A stretch of 64,000 nt of DNA from Orrella marina (GCF_003058465.1 NZ_CP028901.1:434001-498000), one strand, 5' to 3'; numbered from the stretch's first letter, positions 8,835 to 19,701 are shown. Numbers and translations are program-made. The notes: a model not told the origin generated them from the letters alone.

Positions 8835-10040
8835 TCATGCCTTTTTCAAGAGTTGACCATCTTCGCAGACCAGACACGCCTGCACGATCTCGTCGTCACG
8901 ATTGATCGCGAGACCGGGTGCCGTGGTATTAACACTTTTCTCTGCACCAGTGTCTGCATTTGTATTCGCTGTCCCGTTTGCTTCAGCCTTTGCCGTTTTG
9001 TCATCGGGCCTGGCCAGGATTAGCTTGAGAAATTCGAGCAGGTTGCGCGCGTAGAGCGCTGAGGCATCGGTTGCCAGCAGGCCCGGGAGGTTCGGCAGCC
9101 CGATGATAGTGACGCCATGCTCCACGACTGTCAGTCCGAGCTGGCTTAGCGGGCAGTTGCCGCCTCGCTCGACTGCCATGTCGACGATGACGCTACCAGG
9201 CTTCATGGCTTTGACTGTGCCAACACTGACTAGCTGCGGGGCAGGGCGACCTGGAATCAGTGCCGTGCAGATCACGATGTCTGCCTGACTGCAGCGCTCG
9301 GCCACTTTCTCGGCCTGGCGAGCCATCCAGCTCGGTGGCATGGGTTGCGCGTAGCCACCCACCCCTTGCGCAGCCTGTCGCTCCAGCTCTGTCTCAAACG
9401 GTACGTCGATGAATTTGGCACCAAGGGACTCGACCTGTTCCCTTGCTGCGGGTCTGACGTCCGATGCTTCTACCACCGCACCCAGCCGTTTGGCCGTTGC
9501 AATCGCCTGCAATCCTGCTACGCCCGCACCGAGCACCACCACCCGGGCGGCTTTGACGGTGCCGGCCGCGGTCATCATCATGGGGAAAATCTTTCCGAAT
9601 GCATTGGCACCAAGGATCACCGCTTTGTATCCGGCCAGGTTGGCCTGGGAAGAGAGAACGTCCATATTTTGAGCGCGGGAGATTCGTGGAGCCGACTCCA
9701 GGGCGAACGCTGTCAGCCCGGCGGCTGCCAGACGCTCCATTGAGACAGCATCGTAGGGCTCTAGCATACCGACCAGGACGGTGCCTGCCGACATCTGCGC
9801 CAGCTCTATCTGGTCCGGGGCGCGCACTTTCAGGACCAGTTCTGCATCCAGTGCCTCACTGGCCGTCACCAGCGTCGCGCCGCTGTCCTGGTACTGCTCG
9901 TCCAGGAACTGGGCCGCGAATCCGGCACCGTGCTCAACAAGCACGGTGTGACCCGCCTGCACAAGCTTCTTGACGGACTCCGGTGTTGCGGCTACGCGCG
10001 TTTCACCATCCCGTGTCTCTCTGGGTATACCAATCTTCAC
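8835..10040 (-). CDS. pntAA: NAD(P) transhydrogenase alpha subunit, NAD-binding part PntAA
   Basis: 401 residues from GTG 10040, chosen because MKIGIPRETRDGETRVA is the standard start of the family and AAGGAG lies 8 bases before it. A longer ATG start at 10082 would add 14 residues. It has the alanine dehydrogenase/PNT N-terminal domain and a Rossmann domain with VVLGAGVAGLQAIATAKRLG. It binds NAD(H) and exchanges hydride with NADP(H) on PntB. The C-terminal tail has a low-complexity Ala/Asn/Thr linker and no membrane helices, consistent with the split alpha subunit. It is the first gene of pntAA-pntAB-pntB and is divergent from mnmA. Confidence 0.93.
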   Translation of the reverse strand: MKIGIPRETRDGETRVAATPESVKKLVQAGHTVLVEHGAGFAAQFLDEQYQDSGATLVTASEALDAELVLKVRAPDQIELAQMSAGTVLVGMLEPYDAVSMERLAAAGLTAFALESAPRISRAQNMDVLSSQANLAGYKAVILGANAFGKIFPMMMTAAGTVKAARVVVLGAGVAGLQAIATAKRLGAVVEASDVRPAAREQVESLGAKFIDVPFETELERQAAQGVGGYAQPMPPSWMARQAEKVAERCSQADIVICTALIPGRPAPQLVSVGTVKAMKPGSVIVDMAVERGGNCPLSQLGLTVVEHGVTIIGLPNLPGLLATDASALYARNLLEFLKLILARPDDKTAKAEANGTANTNADTGAEKSVNTTAPGLAINRDDEIVQACLVCEDGQLLKKA

Positions 10041-10162
10041 CGACTCGACTCCTTGGACGAGGTGTTCAAGCGCTTTGCTCAAGGCTTGTCAAACGCTAAG
10101 CGTATCAGGAAGTTGTAACAGGTTATACATCGAGGGTGAGAACGGCCGATTAAAATAGGCAA

Positions 10163-11350
10163 ATGAACACATTGACCCAACCTATTTCTTCCTCCCCTGC
10201 CGGAGTCACCGGTCTTCCTGGCGCTTTGCCAACTCCCACCGCAAAAGGTCAGCCGGTTGTGGTGGGGATGTCCGGAGGCGTGGATTCGTCTGTCACAGCG
10301 TGGCTCCTCAAGCAACAGGGATACAAGGTGCTTGGACTTTTTATGAAGAACTGGGAGGACGATGATGATGACGAGTATTGCTCAACTCGTCAGGACTGGC
10401 TCGATGCCGTGAGTGTGGCTGATCTGGTGGGCGTTGATATCGAGGCAGTGAACTTTGCGGCCGAGTACAAGGACCGGGTGTTTTCCGAGTTCCTGCGCGA
10501 GTACTCAGCGGGGCGTACCCCCAATCCGGACGTGCTCTGTAATGCTGAGATCAAGTTCAAGGCCTTTCTCGATCACGCCATGACGCTAGGTGCCGAGACC
10601 ATTGCAACTGGACACTACGCGCGGGTTCGCCAGAGTCCGTTGGATGCCTCACGCTACGAATTGCTGAAAGCCGTCGATGCAACCAAAGACCAGAGCTACT
10701 TTCTGCATCGCCTGAATCAGGCGCAGCTCTCACGCAGCCTGTTTCCGCTGGGCGAGATTCCCAAGACCCAGGTCAGAAAAATCGCCCAGGAGATTGGGCT
10801 GCCCAATGCCACCAAAAAGGATTCCACGGGCATCTGCTTTATTGGTGAGCGTCCGTTCAGAGAGTTTCTGAACCGTTACCTGCCCTCGGATCCCGGTCCC
10901 ATCAAGACCGACAAGGAGGAGCTGATTGGTCAGCACCATGGTTTGTCGTTCTACACGCTGGGTCAGCGCAAAGGGCTGGGTATCGGGGGGGTGCGCAGCT
11001 ATCAGCGTGCCGATGGCAGCGGACCCATCTGGTACGTGGCAAGAAAGGATCTGAAGTCCAACACGTTGTATGTCGTACCTGAACATGATCACCCGTGGCT
11101 GCTGGCATCTGAGCTCACCGCCGGACAGACGAGCTGGGTGGCAGGTGAGCCACCAGAAGCGGGACGGACTTTTGGTGTCAAGAGCCGTTACAGGCAGACT
11201 GATGCACAGGCGAAGCTTGTCAGTGCCAATGAAGAGTCACTGACCCTGGCGTTTGAGGAGCCGCAGTGGGCGGTGACTCCTGGCCAGTCCAGCGTGCTGT
11301 ATAACGGTGATATCTGCCTCGGGGGCGGGATCATCATGGGACAGGTATAG
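10163..11350 (+). CDS. mnmA: tRNA-specific 2-thiouridylase MnmA
   Basis: 395 residues. The PP-loop SGGVDSS at residues 37-43 activates U34 of tRNA-Lys, -Glu and -Gln by adenylation. The two catalytic cysteines lie in NPDVLCN and in [10 protein letters not shown], and [11 protein letters not shown] follows. Together they insert sulfur to make 2-thiouridine at the wobble base. An N-terminal extension of about 27 residues rich in Pro, Ser and Thr precedes the core, so an internal start such as the Met before SGGVDSS is too late and the annotated ATG is kept. The gene is divergent from the pnt operon across 122 bases. Confidence 0.95.
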   Translation: MNTLTQPISSSPAGVTGLPGALPTPTAKGQPVVVGMSGGVDSSVTAWLLKQQGYKVLGLFMKNWEDDDDDEYCSTRQDWLDAVSVADLVGVDIEAVNFAAEYKDRVFSEFLREYSAGRTPNPDVLCNAEIKFKAFLDHAMTLGAETIATGHYARVRQSPLDASRYELLKAVDATKDQSYFLHRLNQAQLSRSLFPLGEIPKTQVRKIAQEIGLPNATKKDSTGICFIGERPFREFLNRYLPSDPGPIKTDKEELIGQHHGLSFYTLGQRKGLGIGGVRSYQRADGSGPIWYVARKDLKSNTLYVVPEHDHPWLLASELTAGQTSWVAGEPPEAGRTFGVKSRYRQTDAQAKLVSANEESLTLAFEEPQWAVTPGQSSVLYNGDICLGGGIIMGQV

Positions 11351-11406
11351 CGTTGATTCGCGAGGACGGCTCGGTTCAGACTGCTCTGCTTGCGAGTGCC
11401 CTGTCT

Positions 11407-12033
11407 TCAGGAAGCAACCGGTGGAAGGGTGTCTGCAAACGAAGCACGGGCAGACAGCTTTTTGTGGAGCCGCTCCAGATTTGGATAGGGCGATCGCCAG
11501 TCGATCTCGCCAAATCTGAAGTCCAGGTACCCCAGTGCACATCCCACGGCGATATCGGCCAGTGAATAGTTGATGCCGGTGCAGAAATTCTGATCTTGCA
11601 GTGCTTCGCTCATTGCTTTGAGCGAGGCCTGGATCTTTCCTAGCTGGCGGGCAATCCATTCCTCACTGATCTGTTCTGCGGGACGCTGCTTTTCCTTGAC
11701 GATGGTTACTGCAGCATCGAGCACCCCGTCACTCAATGCCTCCCAGCACTTAACGGTTGCACGCTCACGCCCGGATTGCGGGATCAGACGACTCACCGGC
11801 GACATGGTGTCGAGGTATTCGACGATCACACGTGAGTCAAAGAGCGCACCATCAAGCAAGGCGCTTTCATCAACCAGCAGGCACGGAACCTTGCCAAGCG
11901 GGTTGTAAGACTGAACGGTGGAGTCGGGGGACCAGACATTGTCCAGAGAGAGCTGGTAGTCGAGCTTTTTTTCTGCCAGAACGATCCGAACCTTGCGGAC
12001 GTAGGGGCTTGTGAGGGAACCAATCAGTTTCAT
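11407..12033 (-). CDS. Glutathione S-transferase family protein
   Basis: 208 residues. The N-terminal thioredoxin-like domain begins MKLIGSLTSPYVRKVRIVL with the SPY segment where the catalytic Ser/Cys normally lies. NPLGKVPCLL follows, with the cis-proline, and then ALFDSRVIVEYLD (glutathione gamma-glutamyl site). The C-terminal helical domain ends near the C-terminus with YSLADIAVGCALGYLDFRF. The family conjugates or reduces with glutathione in the cytoplasm; the substrate is not evident. It converges with mnmA across 56 bases and is divergent from purB. Confidence 0.88.
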   Translation of the reverse strand: MKLIGSLTSPYVRKVRIVLAEKKLDYQLSLDNVWSPDSTVQSYNPLGKVPCLLVDESALLDGALFDSRVIVEYLDTMSPVSRLIPQSGRERATVKCWEALSDGVLDAAVTIVKEKQRPAEQISEEWIARQLGKIQASLKAMSEALQDQNFCTGINYSLADIAVGCALGYLDFRFGEIDWRSPYPNLERLHKKLSARASFADTLPPVAS

Positions 12034-12187
12034 AAGCCAGGAATAACCGTGTGCGTCAGGCCATCAAGGGTTGCAGGCGTTGTTCGCCCTGGGTGCTGAT
12101 CCAGAGAGGATGGCGCGTTGAGTCTGCTCCAGACTTTCCAGTGTATCCCTGCATGATGGTGAACCGGTGGCATTAGCGCAGTGCTAA

Positions 12188-13606
<1,419 letters not shown>

Positions 13607-13653
13607 ACCGGATTTGCAAACAGCATTTGAACGCATTTGTTTCTGTTCATTGT

Positions 13654-13681
13654 TTGAATGAGCACGATCTAAAGGTATATT
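13654..13681 (+). promoter_or_regulatory. Probable promoter of the cytochrome c' gene
   Basis: TTGAAT at 13654-13659 and TATATT at 13676-13681 are separated by 16 bases and lie about 48 bases before the ATG at 13729. A GGAGGT ribosome-binding site lies at 13719-13724. Both boxes match the sigma-70 consensus in five of six positions. Confidence 0.6.
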
Positions 13682-13728
13682 AGCTCGGGGCGTTATTTGA
13701 AGCCCGACTCAACTGTTGGAGGTATTGC

Positions 13729-14187
13729 ATGAAGAAATCTTTGATTGGTTCACTGGTTGCCGCGGGCTGTGCCGCTGTGTTTGCTGTTTCAGCTGGTGCC
13801 CAGACGATCCAGTTCGCAAAGCCTGAGGATGCCATCAAATACCGGCAGGGCGCGTTCCAGCTCATCAAAACGCACTTTGGAACTTTGCAACCTGTTGTGA
13901 GAGGGCAGGTGCCTTACGATAAAGATGCTGTGGCCGCAGACATCTATGTGCTAGATGTCGTGGCCAGGCTGCCATGGGCCGCGTTCGCTGAAGGTACTCA
14001 GGGTGGCGGTGCCAAAGACAATGTCTGGAGCGATCCAGAGGGTTTCAATAAAGCCAAACAGAATTTTCTGGATTCGCTCAAGCCCTTGACGGCAGCTGCA
14101 GATGAGGGTGATCTCGACAAGTTGCGCGCGGCATTTGCCAAGACCGGTGCGTCCTGTAAAGCCTGTCACGACTCCTACCGGAACTGA
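13729..14187 (+). CDS. Cytochrome c' (periplasmic haem protein)
   Basis: 152 residues. A Sec signal peptide covers about residues 1-24 (lysines, hydrophobic core, then SAGAQ). The mature part is a four-helix bundle, and the single haem-binding motif CKACHDSYRN sits at the extreme C-terminus, the hallmark of class II cytochromes c'. Members bind NO or CO and are linked to nitrosative stress or photosynthetic electron flow. A divergently placed cytochrome b561-type gene downstream could be its electron partner; that is inference. A strong promoter and ribosome-binding site precede it. Confidence 0.9.
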   Translation: MKKSLIGSLVAAGCAAVFAVSAGAQTIQFAKPEDAIKYRQGAFQLIKTHFGTLQPVVRGQVPYDKDAVAADIYVLDVVARLPWAAFAEGTQGGGAKDNVWSDPEGFNKAKQNFLDSLKPLTAAADEGDLDKLRAAFAKTGASCKACHDSYRN

Positions 14188-14201
14188 TTGCTGCATGCAT
14201 T

Positions 14202-14235
14202 CTTGCGGGTGAACCACGATCGCTTCACCCGCAAG
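14202..14235 (+). terminator. Hairpin after the cytochrome c' gene
   Basis: Perfect 12-base arms, CTTGCGGGTGAA (14202-14213) and TTCACCCGCAAG (14224-14235), lie 14 bases after the cytochrome c' stop. There is no T run, so it may protect the 3' end or terminate weakly. Confidence 0.5.
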
Positions 14236-14403
14236 GGGTTGCGAGACCTCTGGTGAGTACAGGGAGGGGCGTTGCCTTGATACCCGGCCAGGGGGACAGG
14301 TCCATCGGTGCGTATCAGTTTGGGGCTTGCTTCATCAGATGACAGCGTGACACAGTCAGGCTCACTCTCTGACTTGGTTTGAACGCATGTTTGTAATCAA
14401 AAG

Positions 14404-14440
14404 AATCGACCCATAGGCCGTTACGGCCTATGGGTCGATT
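14404..14440. terminator. Long perfect hairpin between convergent cytochrome genes
   Basis: Arms of 17 bases, starting AATCGACCCATAGGCCG at 14404, pair perfectly across a 3-base loop. It lies 30 bases past the end of the cytochrome b gene on the minus strand and after the cytochrome c' gene on the plus strand. It could serve as a bidirectional terminator, although T runs are short. Confidence 0.5.
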
Positions 14441-14469
14441 TGCGTTGTATCCCGGATTATCCCAGTGCG

Positions 14470-15165
14470 TCAGAAGCTCATGCCCGCAGACAGTGTCTTG
14501 TCGATCAGCCACCAGGCTACCATCCCGAGTCCGATAGCGAGAACAAGTGCCCATAGGCGAATGCCGATGTCGTCCCGTGCGACAGGGCTGTCGCTGGAGT
14601 ATAGGTTGGCGGGCGCATCGCCTGTGACCATGGCAGTGACCAGACGTTTGCCTTTGATGGTGTAGGCAATGATCGCCAGCAAATGCAGGATCACCAGGCT
14701 GAAGATTACATACTCGTTGGTCTGATGGATCGTACGCATGATCGCGGCTGTTTCACCGCTCACATCGTTGTAGAAGGGGCCCTGATAGAGAATGTCATCC
14801 GACACAAACAACCCAGTGACAGCCTGCACACCAATAGCCAGTAGCAATGCGACGACGGAGAGGGCTCCAAGCGGGTTGTGACCCGGCAGAGAAGGTGTGC
14901 CGGAGCGAAGGTACTCAATCACTGTGCGTGGGCATCTCACGAAGTTCGCGAATCGGGCGTAACGAGAACCAGTGAATCCCCAGATGATTCTGAAAACCAG
15001 CAAGGCTAGCGCAATGATGCCAAACCGGATGTGCCATTCCATCCAGAGAACATTGCCAGACTTGACGGTCACGATTGCGCCGATGACACAGGTAGCAAAC
15101 AGCCAGTGAAACAAGCGTGTGGGCAAGTCCCAGACGCGAATGGCCGATCGATTGGATGAACTCAT
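14470..15165 (-). CDS. Cytochrome b561-type membrane protein
   Basis: 231 residues from ATG 15165 (MSSSNRSAIRVWDLPTRLFHW); in-frame ATGs at 15177 and 15210 would extend it by 4 or 15 residues. Four hydrophobic helices are visible: LFATCVIGAIVTV near 18-35, FGIIALALLVFRIIWGFTG, ALSVVALLLAIGVQAVTG and YVIFSLVILHLLAIIAY. Histidines HW, WH, H(Q) and LH are placed as haem b ligands. The family shuttles electrons between quinol and small periplasmic c-type cytochromes, so partnership with the cytochrome c' next door is plausible. It converges on that gene. Confidence 0.85.
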   Translation of the reverse strand: MSSSNRSAIRVWDLPTRLFHWLFATCVIGAIVTVKSGNVLWMEWHIRFGIIALALLVFRIIWGFTGSRYARFANFVRCPRTVIEYLRSGTPSLPGHNPLGALSVVALLLAIGVQAVTGLFVSDDILYQGPFYNDVSGETAAIMRTIHQTNEYVIFSLVILHLLAIIAYTIKGKRLVTAMVTGDAPANLYSSDSPVARDDIGIRLWALVLAIGLGMVAWWLIDKTLSAGMSF

Positions 15166-15289
15166 TTTGAATCTCATGCAGTGACGGGAAATTGGTTGCT
15201 GGAACGGCATGTCCCAAAGAGGCCAGGGGACACCGTTAGCGCATAAAGTAGTTTAGCTTGGTCTCATTAATGGATGGCCAAAACGTCTG

Positions 15290-15318
15290 CTGAAATGTTT
15301 TAAAAAAGATGTTATATT
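15290..15318 (+). promoter_or_regulatory. Probable promoter of tRNA-Met
   Basis: CTGAAA at 15290-15295 and TATATT at 15313-15318, spaced 17 bases, lie 24 bases upstream of the mature tRNA 5' end. Confidence 0.5.
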
Positions 15319-15341
15319 CTCGTTCCTGTCATCAAGACATC

Positions 15342-15418
<77 letters not shown>

Positions 15419-15427
15419 GAGATACCT

Positions 15428-15467
15428 AGCCCGAAAGCCACTATCCATGCGGCTTTCGGGCTTTTTG
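15428..15467 (+). terminator. Intrinsic terminator after tRNA-Met
   Basis: AGCCCGAAAGCC (15428-15439) pairs with GGCTTTCGGGCT (15451-15462) and is followed by TTTTT, 10 bases after the tRNA. Confidence 0.85.
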
Positions 15468-15762
15468 CTTGTATTTAGGTTTCTCTGATGTGCTCAATAA
15501 GTGAGCAAATAGTGGCACTTTTAGTGGCACTTTTGAAATTCCGGTGGCAAATCGACTTGCCACCCATCGCGCAAAGCCAGTGCTGGTGCGCCTCTCCAGA
15601 AATGGGCGCAGTGGCACCACGGTGGCGGTGATGGGAGGTGATCGAAATAATCGCCTCCATGCGGACCCTCATGCGGATCGGCTTTCTGAAAATTTTCAGG
15701 AAGTTTCAGTTTTTTGCCTGTTTCGCCTTTGTAAATTTTTTCTTACATGGGAATATTTCAAC

Positions 15763-17124
15763 ATGGCACATATCTCGAAAACATCCGCAGGAACCTGGCG
15801 CGCAGAAGTGCGGTCCGTGCGCCTTGGTCACAAGCCGGTCAGAAAGGTTCGCACTTTTGATACCAAACGCGAGGCGCAGGCGTGGGCTGATGCCGTTGAC
15901 GAGTCGCTCAAGCAAATCCGCAAGAATGGTCGCATCATGCCGACCGCCATCACGCTCGCCCAGGCCATCCGGTTGTGGCGCGAGGAAACCCGCCAGCATC
16001 TGGAGCGCTGCATGAAGGCCCGCCCCGATGAGCCCAAGTACCAGAGCCTGTACCAACGGTTCATCAAGGACAAGAGTCGGGCCAAACTGTGGTCCGAGGG
16101 ACCTTTTGGCAACGTCGCCTTGCGAGACATCGGGCAACTCGAGGTGGAGGCTTTCATTGATGATCGCCGCGAGGAGGACCGGGCAGACTCCACGATTGCC
16201 AACGACCTGAACCTGCTGTCGCGCCTGTTCAAACATGCGGCGGCCACCACCAGTACCTATCTCGCACCTGGATGGCACTGGCAAATCGACGATCCGGTCG
16301 GACCCGCGACGGCTGCTAGAAAAATCGGACAGTCCCGACAGCGTGATCGCCGTCTGGGCCAGGGAGAACTCGGCGCACTGGATACGCTGCTGCAAGCCAT
16401 CGCGAAGGCGCAAAGTGATGCGCCCGAGGCCACCCGCGATCATGTCATCGTCTCCTGCAACGACAAGCCCGTGCAGGTGCCGCCGCACGACAGCCTGCGA
16501 TACATCCACGTGGCCTTCCTGCTTGCCATCGAGTGTGCGCTGCGTCGCGGCAAACTTTTTTCTGTAGCGTGGGGCTGGGTGAATTTTGAGCCGGAGCGCG
16601 AGCATTTGCTCATCCCCGTCAAGTATCTGGGTCCGATCAATAAAGGGGTGCCGGCCTACCTTCCACTCTCACCGCGTGCGGTTGAGATTCTGCGTGATCT
16701 CAAAGTTCAGGCCGACCGGGAGGGCAGGGGAGGTCCGGATGATCCGGTGTTCGGAACTCTGGTGGCGGATCGGGCGTACCGGTTGCTCAAAACGGCTTGT
16801 GATGCCCTGGAGATCAGGGACTTCACCTGGCATGATCTGCGTCACGAGGCGTGTTCGCGACTAGCTGAGAAAGGCTGGACGCTGCCCGAGATTCAAGCCA
16901 TCTCGGGTCACAAGACGTTGCAAAGCCTGCAGCGCTACATCCACATCAGCAAACATGCGATTCACGCTAAATTCCGGGAGACAGCACCACAGACCCCGAC
17001 CCTGTCCCCTGATCTGGCCAGGCAGTTGCTGGCCCAGCTCAGTGCCCTGGCTGCGCAAACCTCTCAGGATGTCAATAACCTTGTGAATCCGGACATCTCT
17101 GCGATGCCGTCAAACCAACCGTAG
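15763..17124 (+). CDS. Tyrosine-type integrase next to tRNA-Met
   Basis: 454 residues from ATG 15763 (MAHISKTSAGTWRAEVRS). An earlier GTG at 15544 is open, but its 73 extra residues look non-coding. It has an N-terminal Arm-DNA-binding segment, a core-binding SAM-like region near 130-230, and a catalytic domain with Arg in ALRRGKLF, HDLRHEACSRLAEKG (His-x-x-Arg), SGHKT and the nucleophile Tyr in LQRYIHI. All the residues needed for recombination appear present. Its position 345 bases after a tRNA 3' end is typical of island integrases. It may have brought in the mobile region to its right. A matching repeat of the tRNA 3' end was looked for by eye across the window and not found. Confidence 0.88.
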   Translation: MAHISKTSAGTWRAEVRSVRLGHKPVRKVRTFDTKREAQAWADAVDESLKQIRKNGRIMPTAITLAQAIRLWREETRQHLERCMKARPDEPKYQSLYQRFIKDKSRAKLWSEGPFGNVALRDIGQLEVEAFIDDRREEDRADSTIANDLNLLSRLFKHAAATTSTYLAPGWHWQIDDPVGPATAARKIGQSRQRDRRLGQGELGALDTLLQAIAKAQSDAPEATRDHVIVSCNDKPVQVPPHDSLRYIHVAFLLAIECALRRGKLFSVAWGWVNFEPEREHLLIPVKYLGPINKGVPAYLPLSPRAVEILRDLKVQADREGRGGPDDPVFGTLVADRAYRLLKTACDALEIRDFTWHDLRHEACSRLAEKGWTLPEIQAISGHKTLQSLQRYIHISKHAIHAKFRETAPQTPTLSPDLARQLLAQLSALAAQTSQDVNNLVNPDISAMPSNQP

Positions 17125-17339
17125 GGTCATTGGGGTAGTGGGCAGCCAGTTGGGCATTGATGCGGGAATGGCTAACTGCCTGCCAGGGCCGCACAGCTGG
17201 TCATGTAGACTCTCTCCAGTGCGCATTGAACCCAGATATCCCATTAGACAGTTTGAACAGGGCTGAAGATGGGTTTGACTGGCCTCGGGATCTCAAAGGT
17301 TTTGGTCGCATCCCACAGGCCTGTGATTCACTCCCGTCG

Positions 17340-18083
17340 TTATCGGGCCGTGGCCAGTTTAAGGGTCCTGAGTCGGCCCGTCTTGGTGATGAATCCGGCT
17401 TGAGTCAGCAGTTGCTGGTGCAAGGTTGCGAGTGTTTGCATCGACGCACCTCGGTTCAGCTGGCGCTGCAGTGCCGTTCTGAACAAGCTCATCAGATTGA
17501 ACGCCAGCATCACCCAGTGCAGCGCTGCTTCGGTGGCTCAGAAGTTCTGACGAGCTAACGTGCCCAGTGCAAAGTCGTACTTCAGCTCCTTGATGTGATT
17601 CTCGCAGTCAGCGCGCCCGCGGTAGAGCCGCCAGATTTCGACTGCGGACAGACCCAGGTTCGTGACAATTGCTCCGTAACGCCATTGGCTCAGGTCCGGA
17701 TCATCCTCAAACAGGCTCAGGTTCTTGCCTTTGGCCTGATCACGCAGCTTGATGTGCTGACGTATGCCAATGACCCGACGCGGCCTGTCCCAACTGTCTG
17801 ACTGATACTCGAATTCGCACAACTCAATGCCACCAGGCACCTTGGTGGTCGGTTTGCCCGCATCATCGGTGTCTTGCAAGGGCCACCACGTGGCACTGAC
17901 CGGGCGATGCTGCAAGGGGCGAACCATCTTCAAGGCGACCGTGTAGCGCAGTTGCTGGTGCTCCAGGTGCCGCAAGAAACCATCCTCGCAAAAGCCCGAA
18001 TCGGCCACTTCCTCGGCCAGAGTCGTCTCTGTTCTCCGTTTGGCCCGCGGGTAGGCGCAGATGGTTGGTGAAAAAACAACCAC
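17340..18083 (-). pseudogene. IS1380-type transposase remnant with in-frame stop
   Basis: The minus-strand frame carries the C-terminal half of an IS1380-type DDE transposase: ADSGFCEDGF, then GGIELCEFEYQSDSWDRPRR, then EIWRLYRGRADCENHIKELK with the late catalytic Glu. At 17538-17540 a TGA replaces the Trp expected in NFWATEAAL. The same frame then continues as ATEAALHWVMLAFNLMSLF to a stop at 17340. The N-terminal half with the first catalytic Asp is missing, so the copy is dead. It lies between the integrase and a toxin-antitoxin pair. Confidence 0.8.
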
Positions 18084-18195
18084 TTACGCGCGTCGGTTCA
18101 GCGTCAACCAAGGCCATCAGTCACCAGCACAACTAGACGATGTACGTCGCTTGTACTAACATAACGACAATTGATCTAACAAAAGAGGTGCTGCC

Positions 18196-18489
18196 ATGAC
18201 CGCTGTTGCATCGTCGTCTTCCGCCCGCTCTGCCCGGCTGGGGCTACGCGCCACCCCCGAACAGGAGGTGATGCTGCGCCGCGCTGCCGAGGTGGCCCAC
18301 AAGTCGTTGACTGACTTCATCCTCGACAGTGCGTGCCTGGCCGCCGAGCAGACCCTGCTCGATCAACGATTGTTCATGGTTTCGGGCAGCCAGTACCAGG
18401 CCCTGATGGATCTGCTGGATCGCCCTGAACAGGCCAATGAGGGTTTGCGTGACCTGTTTGCCTGCAAGGCGCCCTGGGACACGAAGTGA
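18196..18489 (+). CDS. DUF1778 ribbon-helix-helix antitoxin (TacA-like)
   Basis: 97 residues. An N-terminal ribbon-helix-helix part (RLGLRATPEQEVMLRRAAEV, then KSLTDFILDSACLAAEQTLL) is typical of DUF1778 antitoxins, which bind their own promoter. The C-terminal tail (LMDLLDRPEQANEGLRDLF) would wrap the toxin. The stop overlaps the start of the downstream GNAT gene by 4 bases, the usual layout of TacA-TacT pairs. The pair is probably autoregulated. Confidence 0.88.
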   Translation: MTAVASSSSARSARLGLRATPEQEVMLRRAAEVAHKSLTDFILDSACLAAEQTLLDQRLFMVSGSQYQALMDLLDRPEQANEGLRDLFACKAPWDTK

Positions 18490-18986
18490 CGTTGCGCGCA
18501 CCGGAGCCTCTGGACGCGCAACATCGGCTGGAGGGTTTTGATTGCGGCAAGCCTGCGCTCAATGACTGGTTGTTGCGCTACGCCCGCCAGGCCCAGGGCA
18601 GTGGCTCGGCCAAGACCTTTGTTGTTGCCGAGGACGATGGCCGCGTGGCGGGCTACTTCAGCCTGACCGTGGGGCAAGTCGACACGCTGGAGGCGCCGGA
18701 GCGCATCCGCAAGGGGATGGGGCAGTACCCTTTACCAGTGGTGATCTTGGCGAGACTGGCCGTATCCATTCACGATCAGGGGCGAGGCATCGGCTTTGGT
18801 CTGCTACAGAATGCCATTCGCCGCACGATGCTGATTGCCGAGCAGGCCGGCATCCGTGCCATGCTGACTCACCCCATCGATGAAGAAGCAGCGAGGTTCT
18901 GCACCCGGTTCGGGTTCATCGCGTCACCGCTGCGCGAACCGCAATTGCTGCTGCTCTTGAAGGACGCCCGTCGCTGGGTCCGGTGA
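18486..18986 (+). CDS. GNAT-fold toxin, TacT-like, with altered active-site residue
   Basis: 166 residues, GTG start. It begins with the family's FDCGKPALNDWLLRYA segment. The acetyl-CoA pyrophosphate loop QGRGIGFGLL is intact near residues 96-105. TacT-type toxins acetylate the amino group of charged elongator tRNAs and stop translation. In known members a tyrosine in the F-Y-x-x-x-G-F segment near the C-terminus is needed for activity. Here the segment reads RFCTRFGF, with Cys in its place. The pair with the DUF1778 antitoxin is complete, but the toxin may be weakened or use another residue. Confidence 0.85.
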   Translation: MTLRAPEPLDAQHRLEGFDCGKPALNDWLLRYARQAQGSGSAKTFVVAEDDGRVAGYFSLTVGQVDTLEAPERIRKGMGQYPLPVVILARLAVSIHDQGRGIGFGLLQNAIRRTMLIAEQAGIRAMLTHPIDEEAARFCTRFGFIASPLREPQLLLLLKDARRWVR

Positions 18987-19181
18987 GTCATGACCATCTA
19001 ATCACTTCTCACTTTTACCAAACCGGCCAGCCAGTGCGGGGAGTCCATCCCTGCCAACATCCGCCAGCGGCTACTGTCCAACGTCTGGTGCGTCTTGTGC
19101 CGTCACGAAACAACGATCACCAATTTCAGCTGCGCCATAAAGGGTGGCGACTTGACCTACATGCATTGATGAAACGATCTG

Positions 19182-19439
19182 CTAGTAGTGATAACGACAG
19201 GAAATAATGATAATTTCTGCGTCTGTAAACTCGTACACCAGCCTGTTTGTTTCATCGATTCTTCGAGACCAAAATCCCGAAAGGTTGGCTTTGAGGGGTT
19301 CTGGCTTACCGATCCCTTCAAATGGGGAACGTTGTATGTCTTTGATGAGGTTGTTGATTCGCTTCAGGGTCTTTTTGTCCTGAGATTGCCAGTAAACATA
19401 GTCATCCCAGCAGTCAGGGGTGAACAGGATGTTCCTCAT
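19182..19439 (-). CDS. yoeB: YoeB-type mRNA interferase toxin
   Basis: 85 residues from ATG 19439 (MRNILFTPDCWDDYVYW); an ATG four codons earlier is possible. It cleaves mRNA at the ribosome A site. The catalytic set of E. coli YoeB is recognisable: Glu in GKPEPLK, Arg in SRRIDETNRLVYEF, and the C-terminal His-Tyr in SCRYHY. The start lies inside the last codons of the antitoxin gene, so translation is coupled. Length matches the family (84 in E. coli). Confidence 0.9.
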   Translation of the reverse strand: MRNILFTPDCWDDYVYWQSQDKKTLKRINNLIKDIQRSPFEGIGKPEPLKANLSGFWSRRIDETNRLVYEFTDAEIIIISCRYHY

Positions 19440-19701
19440 CAGGCATTTCATCCGTGATTAATGGCTGACGCTTCGCTTGACCAGAGCGCAATTGAGCTAT
19501 GGAACGAGCAAGATGAGCAGCATTTGCGGGAGACTTCAACAGGTGTACCGTTTCCAAAAGGCTGTTGTAGTGATCCAGCGACATGACCACTGCATCTGGC
19601 GCATCGCGACGGGTAATGACTGCAACGTCACAGTCGTTAACCACATTATCAATTAGAGACTTCAGTCCGTTGCGAGCGTCGCTGAAGTTAACGACTCTCA
19701 T
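19414..19701 (-). CDS. yefM: YefM/Phd-type antitoxin
   Basis: 95 residues. The N-terminal DNA-binding fold reads MRVVNFSDARNGLKSLIDNV followed by DCDVAVITRRDAPDAVVMSLDHYNSLLET. The flexible C-terminal tail would neutralise YoeB. It is first in the operon and overlaps the toxin start. Binding of the complex to the promoter upstream of 19701 is expected from the family. Confidence 0.9.
   Translation of the reverse strand: MRVVNFSDARNGLKSLIDNVVNDCDVAVITRRDAPDAVVMSLDHYNSLLETVHLLKSPANAAHLARSIAQLRSGQAKRQPLITDEMPDEEHPVHP

Noticed and set aside
15544..15762. Extended N-terminus of the integrase
   Set aside because: Composition is unlike protein and the family start matches MAHISKTS at 15763.
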